Assembly: GCA_051648405.1 (NCBI GenBank)
Contig: JBOFFC010000049.1
Location: 1 to 13,055 of the forward strand
Origin: JBOFFC01 sp051648405
GTDB lineage: Bacteria; Planctomycetota; Planctomycetia; Pirellulales; Lacipirellulaceae
Direction: 5' to 3'
DNA length: 13,055 nt
The notes beneath the pieces were generated by a model that made no database searches, had not been told where the DNA came from, and saw only the letters and a program-made list of their open reading frames with translations. Made by a program: the position numbers and the translations under genes. Shown here piece after piece: positions 6,657-13,019 of this stretch (positions are counted from its first letter, which is position 1; every line of letters begins with the position of its first letter).

Positions 6657-8024
6657 TCACGGACCGGTGAAGCTCGCCGTCCCTTGTGCAGAGCCGCTAT
6701 TCAGGTACCGAGTGAAGAAGTCGAGCCGGATCGTCTGCGAGAAGTAACGGGTGAACGCCTCGTCGGTGTTCTCTTGCAAGATCAGCACGTCCTCGGCCTG
6801 CACGAGCAAGTTTTGCCGCGGATCGACGATCGCCTCGTTGAGGTCCACACGGATCATCACCTGCTGGCCGTTGGGCGCCTTGCGGAGGATCGCCAATTGG
6901 CTCGGGGAGGGCTGACCGACACCGGCCGGCACCACGGTGCCGCCGAAGTTCGCTGACGATAGGCCACCGCTCAACAGCAAGCCGCGCGATCGGAGCACCG
7001 CCTCGAGCACGCTCAGGTCGTAGTCGATCGGTAGCGGCTGCTCCGAAGACGGTAGCAAGCCGCCCGTGTAGAAGAACTCGGGCCGCCGGGCGCGAATCGT
7101 GACGATGTCGCCGTTGTGCAGCAGGATGTCGTCGCGCGAGATCGCCGGCGCGGCGCCCCCGGGTGTCCGGAGCGGGATGCGGATCACACGCCCGTCCTTA
7201 CGGCGACTCGCTTCGTTGAGCGAGTCGTTGAGCGAGTCCGCCGCAGGGGCGTCCTTGTCATCCCCCGACCAGTAGCCGCGGTAGATGAGCACCTCTTGTG
7301 TTGTCTCCAGGCCGGGCAGCCCGCCGGTGAGCGCAAGGGCGTTGAGCACGTCGTTCTCGTAGGCGGGGAGCTCGACCACTTGGCCGGTGGCGCCGCGACC
7401 CCCGCCGACCGAGGCTTGGCTCGTCCCCAGGCCGAACAGCGAGTCGCTGCGGATCGTCACCCCCCCGCCGGCGGAGTCCTCGCGCGCCACAAGAACCCTG
7501 ACGTGCCGGGGCCGCATCAGGGTGACGATGATCCGGTAGTCGGTGGGCCGGAGGATCTCTTTCTCGAGGTAGGCCTCGATCACCTTCTTCTCGGCTTCTT
7601 CTACCGTTAGGCCATCGACGCTGATCTCTCCCAGGAACGGCAGCGACACCACGCCGCTCTCCCGCACGGGGAACGGGAAGCCGATCGCCGGGGGCAACTC
7701 GGCCGAGTCCGGCAGGTTGACCGGCGGCGGGTTGTCTGCGTTGCCAATGATCCCCTCGACGTACACGCCGAGGATGTCTCCCGACGCCAGGCGGTAGACG
7801 TCAGGGGGCGACTGTCGGAGGAGCGAAGGGTCGATCGGCTCGAACCCTTCGCGCGTCGGCGCCAGGAGCTCGGGGGGAACGATGTGTGCGGGGACGCCGT
7901 TCGCCGTGGGGTTTGTGATCGCCGCGCAGCCCGATAGCAATGCCGAGGCGATCGCCATCGCGGCGTACGCCGACGCCGTCGTGCTGCGCGGCCTCCGGCG
8001 TTCGTGATGGCGAGCGGTTTGCAT
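6657..8024 (-). CDS. Polysaccharide export outer-membrane lipoprotein (Wza-like, SLBB domains)
   Basis: A 455-residue lipoprotein of the Wza/polysaccharide export family, whose members form the outer-membrane channel for capsule or exopolysaccharide. The lipobox is LLSGC, with lipidated Cys33 after an N-terminal Arg-rich stretch and a hydrophobic segment. The Poly_export domain spans about 76-171 (YRLASGDILGVYVEG, then a VVSLPFLGEISVDGLTVEEAE-type strand pair). SLBB-like ligand-binding domains follow at about 174-250 and 316-417 (FFYTGG, EDVLILQENT). The C-terminal segment 419-444 (ending FFTRY) could be the amphipathic membrane-spanning helix. An insert at about 253-283 carries a duplicated DSLN motif in a charged linker. 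It is the second gene of a minus-strand operon, 57 bp after the lipoprotein at 8082-8942. No Wzc-type copolymerase or glycosyltransferase lies nearby, so the exported polymer is unknown. Confidence 0.93.
   Translation of the reverse strand: MQTARHHERRRPRSTTASAYAAMAIASALLSGCAAITNPTANGVPAHIVPPELLAPTREGFEPIDPSLLRQSPPDVYRLASGDILGVYVEGIIGNADNPPPVNLPDSAELPPAIGFPFPVRESGVVSLPFLGEISVDGLTVEEAEKKVIEAYLEKEILRPTDYRIIVTLMRPRHVRVLVAREDSAGGGVTIRSDSLFGLGTSQASVGGGRGATGQVVELPAYENDVLNALALTGGLPGLETTQEVLIYRGYWSGDDKDAPAADSLNDSLNEASRRKDGRVIRIPLRTPGGAAPAISRDDILLHNGDIVTIRARRPEFFYTGGLLPSSEQPLPIDYDLSVLEAVLRSRGLLLSGGLSSANFGGTVVPAGVGQPSPSQLAILRKAPNGQQVMIRVDLNEAIVDPRQNLLVQAEDVLILQENTDEAFTRYFSQTIRLDFFTRYLNSGSAQGTASFTGP
7204..7238. 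repeat. 12-bp tandem duplication with overlapping inverted repeat inside the export gene
   Basis: GTTGAGCGAGTC occurs twice in direct tandem (7215-7226, 7227-7238), coding for a repeated D-S-L-N on the minus strand. CGACTCGCT (7204-7212) is the inverted partner of AGCGAGTCG (7219-7227). The reading frame is kept. It falls in a linker of the SLBB region and looks like a small slippage duplication. Confidence 0.8.
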
Positions 8025-8081
8025 TGTGGGCCTGCGGACTCGAGTGGCTGACGCGGGGCGTCGGACGGCGGAGGCGGATAG

Positions 8082-8942
8082 CTATCGACTCAACAGCGAC
8101 GGAAACGCGTTGTGTCGGGGCGCCCTCGCCACTGCGGGGTTCTCGGGCGAGCGCATCGCCGAGCGGCCCCGCGCCGGAGCGCGCTCCGGGCCAGGCTCCG
8201 CGGGGAACTCGAGCGCTTCGTCGTTCGCGGGCTCGTCCATGGGCTCGGCCGTTGCGGGAGGAGCGTCGATCGGGGGGTCGATCGCGTCGGCGCCGGGGGC
8301 TTGCTGTGGCAGGTCGTCGGCGGCTCGATCGGCTTCGCCGTCAGCGGCGGTCGCGGGTTCGTCGGCGCTCGGGATCGGCACCAGCTCCCCTTCAACCGGC
8401 GGTGGCGTCATCGGCGTCCCTTGGAACGACGGCTCGCCGGTAGCCGGGTTGTAGGCCGGAAGGGCGTGACCGACCTGCGTCGCCATCGACGAGCGTACGA
8501 TCGCCTCGTGCCGATACCCGCCCGACCGCGCGGTCGAGGACCCGTGGCGGTAGCCGGCGAACCACTGATCGACCGCCGCGCGTCCCTCGCCGATCCGATT
8601 GAGGGCGTTCCAGTACGGCCGCGGCGGCACGACGGGGGGCTCGCCGGTCCCGCCGCCGTAGACGTAGTCCGCGAAGCCCTCGCGGAACCCCCAGGCGTAG
8701 TCGGCGCTCTCCGAGACGCAGGCGCCGCGCCCCACCTCGGACGCCCAGGCCTCTTCGGCCCACGCCAGGTAGAGGGCCCGGCTCTCCTTACGGTCCCGTT
8801 CCCAGAAGAACTGCTTCGGCTCGTTGATCAGCGTGTTCCGCGCCGACTCGCACGGCGTACACCCGGCCGCTAGCGACGCGGCGACCGCGATCGCGGCGAT
8901 GCCTCGACGCGGACGAGCGACGCGTGAATTGGATGACTGCAT
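8082..8942 (-). CDS. Planctomycete lipoprotein paired with polysaccharide export gene, function unknown
   Basis: A 286-residue lipoprotein. The signal has a basic start, a hydrophobic stretch and the lipobox SLAAGC with Cys28; a second Cys follows at 31. A conserved-looking core (about 33-155) is rich in aromatic and charged residues: WERDRKESRALYLAWAEEAW, YAWGFREGFADYVYGG (82-97), PPRPYWN (106-112) and WFAGYRHGSSTARSGGYRHE (127-146). The tail (about 178-260) is Pro/Ala/Asp/Glu-rich low complexity and probably disordered. The core pattern is one I associate with planctomycete hypothetical proteins near export genes; this is recollection, not a search. The start at 8942 is chosen because it gives a normal lipoprotein signal. 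It is the first gene of a two-gene operon with the Wza-like protein and divergent from the PEP-CTERM/dockerin gene. A periplasmic or outer-membrane accessory of the exporter is inferred. Confidence 0.82.
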   Translation of the reverse strand: MQSSNSRVARPRRGIAAIAVAASLAAGCTPCESARNTLINEPKQFFWERDRKESRALYLAWAEEAWASEVGRGACVSESADYAWGFREGFADYVYGGGTGEPPVVPPRPYWNALNRIGEGRAAVDQWFAGYRHGSSTARSGGYRHEAIVRSSMATQVGHALPAYNPATGEPSFQGTPMTPPPVEGELVPIPSADEPATAADGEADRAADDLPQQAPGADAIDPPIDAPPATAEPMDEPANDEALEFPAEPGPERAPARGRSAMRSPENPAVARAPRHNAFPSLLSR

Positions 8943-9079
8943 GCGAACAGACCGGGAGCCGAAGAATCCCACGCCGGTCGTATCGACCTGCAGCCGCCCG
9001 CGGCTTGCGAGAAGCGTGACGGTTGCGACGACTTTGCCAGATGGGGGGGTAGCGCCCGGCAAGGTTCGGCGTTGATTGA

Positions 9080-9108
9080 TTGCCAGCTTGCGGGGAACCG
9101 GATAGGGT
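9080..9108 (+). promoter_or_regulatory. Candidate promoter for the PEP-CTERM/dockerin gene
   Basis: TTGCCA (9080-9085) matches five of six at -35. A 17-bp spacer leads to TAGGGT (9103-9108), a weak -10. It is in the 243-bp divergent gap and about 77 bp before the start codon. The layout resembles the candidate at 5059-5087 before the paralogous gene. By-eye match only. Confidence 0.35.
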
Positions 9109-9172
9109 GGAGGGGCTGCTCGCCTGCGGCTTCCCCGACCGTCTGGGGCTAGCCGACGTTTCCGCAAGGTCC

Positions 9173-9177
9173 GGAGG
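9173..9177 (+). promoter_or_regulatory. Ribosome binding site of the PEP-CTERM/dockerin gene
   Basis: GGAGG lies eight bases before the ATG at 9186. It is one of the better Shine-Dalgarno sites in the window and fixes the start at the beginning of the signal peptide. Confidence 0.7.
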
Positions 9178-9185
9178 CTGTCGCT

Positions 9186-10163
9186 ATGACGAGTCGCCCG
9201 CTCTCGCTCGCCGCCGTTGCCTGCATCGCGGCATTCGCGCCAGCAGTTGCCCGCGCCGGCACGGTGGTCGCCACCGGCGGTTTCGAGGCCCCGGCCTACA
9301 CCACCGGCCAGCTCCGCGGCCAGCAGGGCTGGTTTGTCAGCGACACAGGCGCCAGCACGGCCAACGTCCAGACGACAATCGCTGACGGCCCGGGGGCCGC
9401 GGTCCGCGTCGATCGCGCCCCCAACAGCGACTACCGCTGGGCGGTCCCGGCGACCGGCTTCCCGACCGGGCGCTACGTTTCGGTCCGCTGGTCGATGCGT
9501 GTCGAGCAGACGACGCTGTCGATGTTCTCGACCGGCCCCTTCATGGGGGTCGAGGCGTACGACGCCGTGGGCGCCCTGGGGTTGCTCGGGTCGCTGGGGG
9601 TCGATGCGGCGACCGGCGACGTGCTGTACCAGCTCCAGGACACGGGGGTGCTGATCGAGACGGCGGCCGACGTAGTGTTCGGCGCGTGGAACAACTTCGA
9701 GCTGTTGTTCGACTTCCAGACCGACACGTACCGCGGTTTCGTCAATGGAACGCTCGTCGCGCAGACCGGTTTTGTTGACCGCGCCTTTGGCCTCAACGAG
9801 TTCAGCGACGCCGACATCGCGACCTTCGCCGCCGGCGCCGACCCGGCTTCGATGGCGCTGACGGGGACAGCCTACTTCGACAACTTCGTCGTCTACGACG
9901 GCCGCGTTGGCGATTACAACAACGACGGCGTGGTGAACGCGGCCGACTACACGGTGTGGCGCGACACCCAGGGAACCACCGGCAGCCAACTGCAAGCCGA
10001 CGGCAACGCGAACCGGACGGTGGACGCGCCGGACTACGCGCTGTGGGTGGCGAACTACGGCACGGCGGGGGCGGCGACGGCCGTTCCGGAGCCGGGGGCG
10101 ATCGCGCTCCTCGCGTTGGCGGGTCTCTGCCCGTTAGCGCGAGCGCGTCGCGCGGCTCGTTGA
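9186..10163 (+). CDS. PEP-CTERM protein with dockerin module (paralog of 5261-6094)
   Basis: A 325-residue secreted protein. The signal peptide is about residues 1-24 (cut near ARA-GT). The beta-rich body (25-238) matches the protein at 5261-6094 in order: GGFEAP, PNSDYRWAVP, WSMRVEQT, GPFMGVEAYD, LGSLGVDAATGDVLY, FGAWNNFEL, FVNGTL and ALTGTAYFDNF. A dockerin type I-like module follows (about 242-292). Repeat one, DYNNDGVVNAADYTVW, is a good calcium-binding loop. Repeat two, DGNANRTVDAPDYALW, has Arg where Gly is usual. The C-terminus is a PEP-CTERM signal: VPEPG (300-304), a hydrophobic segment (305-316) and RARRAAR. Exosortase sorting to the exterior is expected. Dockerins bind cohesins in cellulosomes, but none is visible here; in planctomycetes such modules are common and their partners are largely unknown. 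Confidence 0.88.
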   Translation: MTSRPLSLAAVACIAAFAPAVARAGTVVATGGFEAPAYTTGQLRGQQGWFVSDTGASTANVQTTIADGPGAAVRVDRAPNSDYRWAVPATGFPTGRYVSVRWSMRVEQTTLSMFSTGPFMGVEAYDAVGALGLLGSLGVDAATGDVLYQLQDTGVLIETAADVVFGAWNNFELLFDFQTDTYRGFVNGTLVAQTGFVDRAFGLNEFSDADIATFAAGADPASMALTGTAYFDNFVVYDGRVGDYNNDGVVNAADYTVWRDTQGTTGSQLQADGNANRTVDAPDYALWVANYGTAGAATAVPEPGAIALLALAGLCPLARARRAAR

Positions 10164-10182
10164 GCGACAACCTGCGTCGCTC
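10162..10182 (+). terminator. Small hairpin at the 3' end of the dockerin gene
   Basis: GAGCGAC (10162-10168) and GTCGCTC (10176-10182) form a 7-bp stem with a 7-base loop that starts within the stop codon. No T-tract follows, so it is a weak terminator candidate between two convergent genes. Confidence 0.3.
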
Positions 10183-10242
10183 GCTCGATGACCTGCTTTG
10201 CGGCGTCGTCGGCTCTTCGGCCTGGGCCGCTGCTGAACTCCG

Positions 10243-10662
10243 TCATGGCACGGTCAGGTCGAAGTCCCTTTCCAGGTCACCAGTGACCTCGATGGTCAGG
10301 TCGCTCTTGCGATTGAACTTTTCCGGAAGGTAGGGCTCGAGCGTCTCGGCGGACGCTGCGCCGGGCATTGCCGGGTCGATAGGCCGCTTCGCCGACGGGC
10401 GGTAAGCCTGGATCTCGACTCGCATCGAGCCGGGTCGAACCTCCATCTCGTATCGCCCCGAGGCAATGAGGGCCGAGACAGGGGCGCCGGAGCCGTCAAG
10501 CGGAACGACACGGATCTCGCCCTGGTCGACTGCGGCGCCGTTGACGGCGACAGCGCCGCGCAGCCGCGGCGAACGGTCGTCGGCGCAACCGGCGCTGACC
10601 AGGACAACGCACGCCGCAATCAGCCCTCGGGAAATCGGGCGGCGATCGAAGAGGGCGTTCAT
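10243..10662 (-). CDS. Small carboxypeptidase-regulatory-like lipoprotein following a DUF1559 gene
   Basis: A 139-residue lipoprotein. The lipobox is LVSAGC with Cys26 after an N-terminal basic stretch and hydrophobic segment. The mature part reads as one small beta-sandwich of the carboxypeptidase-regulatory-like/transthyretin-like type: LRGAVAVNGAAVDQGEIRVVP (35-54), LIASGRYEMEVRPG (65-78) and RVEIQAYRP (81-89), with a late LPEKFNRKSDLTIEV segment (112-126). This V-G-x-V ... G-x-I/R-x-x-P pattern with a C-terminal PEKYN-like motif is common in planctomycete lipoproteins next to DUF1559 genes; the role is unknown. The start at 10662 gives a normal lipoprotein signal; an upstream in-frame ATG (10770) would add 36 unlikely residues. 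It follows the DUF1559 gene by 127 bp and is convergent with the dockerin gene. Confidence 0.82.
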   Translation of the reverse strand: MNALFDRRPISRGLIAACVVLVSAGCADDRSPRLRGAVAVNGAAVDQGEIRVVPLDGSGAPVSALIASGRYEMEVRPGSMRVEIQAYRPSAKRPIDPAMPGAASAETLEPYLPEKFNRKSDLTIEVTGDLERDFDLTVP

Positions 10663-10701
10663 CGGGGTACTGCGACTCGACGGCGACTCGGCTATGTCGT
10701 C

Positions 10702-10713
10702 CGCTACGTAGCG
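10702..10713. repeat. 12-bp perfect palindrome before the small lipoprotein gene
   Basis: CGCTACGTAGCG is fully self-complementary and lies 39 bp upstream of the lipoprotein start, in the 127-bp gap after the DUF1559 gene. It could be an operator or a short mRNA hairpin. Only one copy is present, so support is limited to symmetry. Confidence 0.3.
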
Positions 10714-10789
10714 AACGCTCGCATGCTTCCGCGGCGGTCGGAGAGCCAACTGCGGCAGGTTTGCCCGCAAGACCGTTGGCGTCGGCCCC

Positions 10790-11725
10790 TCATTCGAGCG
10801 CTCCGCCCGCGACGGGCACGTCGACGATCGACCCCTGCTTTTGCCAGACGAGGAGCTCGACGTCGTCGTTCTCGAGTCTCGTGCTGACGTCGCCCATCAG
10901 GACGTGGACCCCTCCGGGGTGCATGCTCCGAGCGCTCACCACAATGTCGGATTGAGTGTTGAGGCAGGGGGCGCCCGGAGTCGGCTCGCGCTGGGCACAA
11001 ATGCAGCGATCGACGCCGTTGTTCGGCGTGTTCACCGTCATGTACTGCGAATGGCCGCCGTGGTTGTTCAGGAAGTCGCCCCGCGCGTCGAAGGAGGTGT
11101 CGTTCGCCGCCATGATTGCCTCCGACATCAGCATTGTCTTCGAGAGCCCGTCGACAAACTTCCTCATGGGCACGCCCTTGGACTTGTCGACGTGATCCGC
11201 AAAGGCCGCGCGCATGAACTTCGGATGGCTCCCCCCTGAGCCGCGAAAGCTCCCGTTGCCGAAGCAAACCACGTAGTTGCCCCGAGCCCGCTGGTACATG
11301 TCGCCATGCCACTGGCCGTTGCCGCGATCCGAGGGGCAGAAGTACATCGCGACGCTCGCCAACATCTCGTCGCGATTGGTCGGGTGCCAAAACGGGACCT
11401 TGAAATCGTAAGAAGCGAAAAGCCCCGGCTCTTCGAGGTAAGGCCAGAGCAGCAAGACGAACGTGCGTCGGTCGAAATTGGCGTTAGTGCCCGTGCCGCC
11501 CTCGGAAATCGACCCCTGCGGGAAGTAGCCCTTGGCGTCGTGGTGGAGCTGAAGGGCGAGGCCCCATTGCCGAAGCTTGTTGACGCACTCGGTGCGGCGG
11601 GCCGCTTCGCGCGCCGCCTGTACAGCGGGGAGCAAGAGCGCGACGAGAATTCCGATGATCGCAATCACGACCAGCAACTCGACGAGCGTAAACGCTTGCC
11701 GTCGGCGGCGGGTGGCATCGGTCAT
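10790..11725 (-). CDS. DUF1559 pseudopilin-like protein (type IV prepilin-type N-terminus)
   Basis: A 311-residue DUF1559 protein, a family hugely expanded in planctomycetes, thought to be exported and processed like type II/IV pseudopilins. The N-terminal signal is RRRRQA-FTLVELLVVIAIIG (residues 6-25), with the +5 glutamate at Glu16 after the cut. The usual Gly at -1 is Ala11. The hydrophobic helix runs to about 36 and is followed by QAAREAARRTECVNKLRQ. Later family landmarks are YFCPSDRG (128-135), GNYVVCFGN (149-157), DGLSKTMLMSE (192-202) and MHPGGVHVLMGDVS (268-281), the last a variant of the H...DG(S/V) motif. The start is chosen because GGAG lies nine bases upstream of 11725 and the signal begins at once; the in-frame ATG at 11887 adds 54 unsupported residues. 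The biological role is not established. Confidence 0.93.
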   Translation of the reverse strand: MTDATRRRRQAFTLVELLVVIAIIGILVALLLPAVQAAREAARRTECVNKLRQWGLALQLHHDAKGYFPQGSISEGGTGTNANFDRRTFVLLLWPYLEEPGLFASYDFKVPFWHPTNRDEMLASVAMYFCPSDRGNGQWHGDMYQRARGNYVVCFGNGSFRGSGGSHPKFMRAAFADHVDKSKGVPMRKFVDGLSKTMLMSEAIMAANDTSFDARGDFLNNHGGHSQYMTVNTPNNGVDRCICAQREPTPGAPCLNTQSDIVVSARSMHPGGVHVLMGDVSTRLENDDVELLVWQKQGSIVDVPVAGGALE

Positions 11726-11858
11726 TTGAAGAGACTCCCGCGAAGAGGCCAACGGACCAATCCTGGGACTACAGGAACCCACTGCAGCCTCGCGGCCAGC
11801 GGCGACCCCGACCGGACCACGGGGCTGGGGGGTTACCCAAGCTGCAGACGGCCGTGCA

Positions 11859-11887
11859 GACGTAGCACAGGCCGCAGAAGAAGTCAA
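11859..11887 (-). promoter_or_regulatory. Candidate promoter for the DUF1559/lipoprotein pair
   Basis: On the minus strand TTGACT (11887-11882) is followed after 17 bp by TACGTC (11864-11859), with a TGC extension just before it that fits an extended -10. Transcription would begin near 11852 and leave a leader of about 127 bases before the ATG at 11725. The -35 match is good and the -10 is weak. Confidence 0.4.
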
Positions 11888-12166
11888 GAAGGTGACGCCA
11901 CGACGCTACCCGCCCTGAGGGATCGCGGAGCGGATGGAGGCTAGAGAACGGGGTCGGAGCGACCAGGCTGAAGCTCATTTGCGCGCTGCAGCTCGGTCTT
12001 CGCTATGGCAAACGGCTCGCCCCAACCGGGCGCCATCCCCTTTGTGCCCAATCATCCCCCCATCTCCTTCTCCGTTCCGTTCGCCCAAAGTGAAAAACGG
12101 AGTCGTCCTGGTCTTCGCCTAAGCCAGCGCAGAGCGAACATCGAGGATTCACTCGGGTCACGGCGC

Positions 12167-12196
12167 TTCCCAGTCGCCCCGCGCGGGGGGTACACT
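12167..12196 (+). promoter_or_regulatory. Weak candidate promoter for upp
   Basis: TTCCCA (12167-12172), an 18-bp spacer and TACACT (12191-12196) give four of six matches at each box. The -10 is flanked by GCGGGG and CCCCGC, which could pair. Transcription would begin about 75 bases before the GTG start. Confidence 0.28.
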
Positions 12197-12278
12197 CCGC
12201 CCCGCAGGCGATTGTACGGGCCGCCGCGCTTCGCTTCGGCGTCGCGCGTGCGGGGCATCCTGGACCGCGGGGCGCTAC

Positions 12279-12908
12279 GTGAGCGGAGTCTTCGAGGTCC
12301 AGCACCCGCTGATCGATTGCCACCTGTCGCAGCTGCGCGACGTGGCGACCACGTCGACCGCCTTCCGCGCGCACGTCCGCCGCCTGGCGACGCTGCTCGC
12401 CTACGAGGCGACGCAGGACCTCCGCACCGAGCCGGTCGCGGTCCGCACTCCCCTGGTCGAGACGACCGGCGCCACGCTCGCCGAGCGGGTGGGGCTGGTG
12501 CCGATCCTCCGCGCGGGCCTGGGGATGATCGACCCGGTGCTCGACCTGATTCCCACGGCCGAGGTCTGGCACCTGGGCCTGTACCGCGACGAGGCGACGG
12601 CCGAGCCGGTCGAGTACTACAGCAAGCTCCCCCCCGGCCGGCCGGTCGAGGTGGCGCTAGTACTCGACCCGATGCTGGCGACCGGGGGCTCGGCCTTGGC
12701 GGCCCTGGCGACGCTGCACCGCTGGGGCGTGCAACGGACCAAAGTCGTCTCGATCCTCGCCGCCAAGGAGGGGATCGACGCCGTCGCGGCCCAGTTCCCG
12801 CGAACCCAGGTCTACGTCTGCAAGATCGACCCCCGGCTCAACGCGAATAAGTTCATCGTCCCCGGCCTGGGGGACGCGGGGGACCGGATCTTTAACACGC
12901 CGGGGTGA
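12279..12908 (+). CDS. upp: Uracil phosphoribosyltransferase
   Basis: A 209-residue cytoplasmic enzyme of pyrimidine salvage that makes UMP and pyrophosphate from uracil and PRPP. The length equals the E. coli enzyme (about 208). It opens VFEVQHPLIDCHLSQLRD, like the family start, then LLAYEAT (residues 39-45) and VPILRAGLGM (74-83). The PRPP-binding loop is LDPMLATGGS (129-138), and the uracil-binding C-terminus is FIVPGLGDAGDRIF (192-205). All key segments are intact. The start codon is GTG at 12279, chosen because it places the conserved N-terminus correctly; no ATG in frame fits and no strong Shine-Dalgarno is seen. It stands alone after a 553-bp gene-free region. Assignment is firm. Confidence 0.96.
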   Translation: MSGVFEVQHPLIDCHLSQLRDVATTSTAFRAHVRRLATLLAYEATQDLRTEPVAVRTPLVETTGATLAERVGLVPILRAGLGMIDPVLDLIPTAEVWHLGLYRDEATAEPVEYYSKLPPGRPVEVALVLDPMLATGGSALAALATLHRWGVQRTKVVSILAAKEGIDAVAAQFPRTQVYVCKIDPRLNANKFIVPGLGDAGDRIFNTPG

Positions 12909-12999
12909 CGCCGCAGAAGCGAGAGGTTGGAGGCGAGATGGTAGAGGATAGAGGATAAATGGTAGTGAGCGGGCGCGGTACACGATGGCGTTTGGCGAG

Positions 13000-13019
13000 C
13001 CGCCGGCGCCAGCCGTCGG
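13000..13019. repeat. GC hairpin near right edge, possible dispersed repeat
   Basis: CCGCCGGC (13000-13007) and GCCGTCGG (13012-13019) form an imperfect 8-bp stem, with one mismatch, around a 4-base loop and flanked by GAG and AGT. It lies downstream of upp after a purine-rich stretch (12917-12956, with AGAGGATAGAGGATA). I recall similar AGCCGxCGGC hairpins scattered in Pirellulales genomes, but only one copy is in this window. A short frame open from 12984 to the edge (MAFGEPPAPAVG...) is not convincing as a gene. Confidence 0.35.

Larger units (their letters stand above)
11726..12278. other. 553-bp divergent intergenic region, no credible gene
   Basis: This stretch separates the minus-strand DUF1559 gene from upp. 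Open frames across it have compositions typical of GC-rich noncoding frames and no recognisable motif. It holds the DUF1559 promoter candidate on the left, GGGTTACCC (a 9-base inverted repeat) within that leader, a 7-bp inverted repeat CTCCGTT (12070-12076) / AACGGAG (12096-12102) with a 19-base loop, and a weak upp promoter candidate. No riboswitch or RNA gene could be supported. Confidence 0.6.

Noticed and set aside
8943..9995. N-terminal extension of the lipoprotein frame (start at 9995)
   Set aside because: The extension runs antisense through the PEP-CTERM/dockerin gene and would bury the lipobox; the start at 8942 gives a proper lipoprotein signal.
10702..10713. Considered as a recombination or attachment site
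   Set aside because: A single 12-bp palindrome with no integrase, tRNA or second copy nearby; kept only as a possible operator or hairpin.
11769..11978. Minus-strand small frame with a Cys-rich stretch (FCGLCYVCTAVC)
   Set aside because: Overlaps the candidate DUF1559 promoter and leader, has no ribosome site, and the Cys spacing comes from a short GC repeat; no support as a metal-binding peptide.
12005..12850. 281-codon plus-strand frame overlapping upp
   Set aside because: Different frame from upp, Arg/Pro-rich, no motif; upp is unambiguous.
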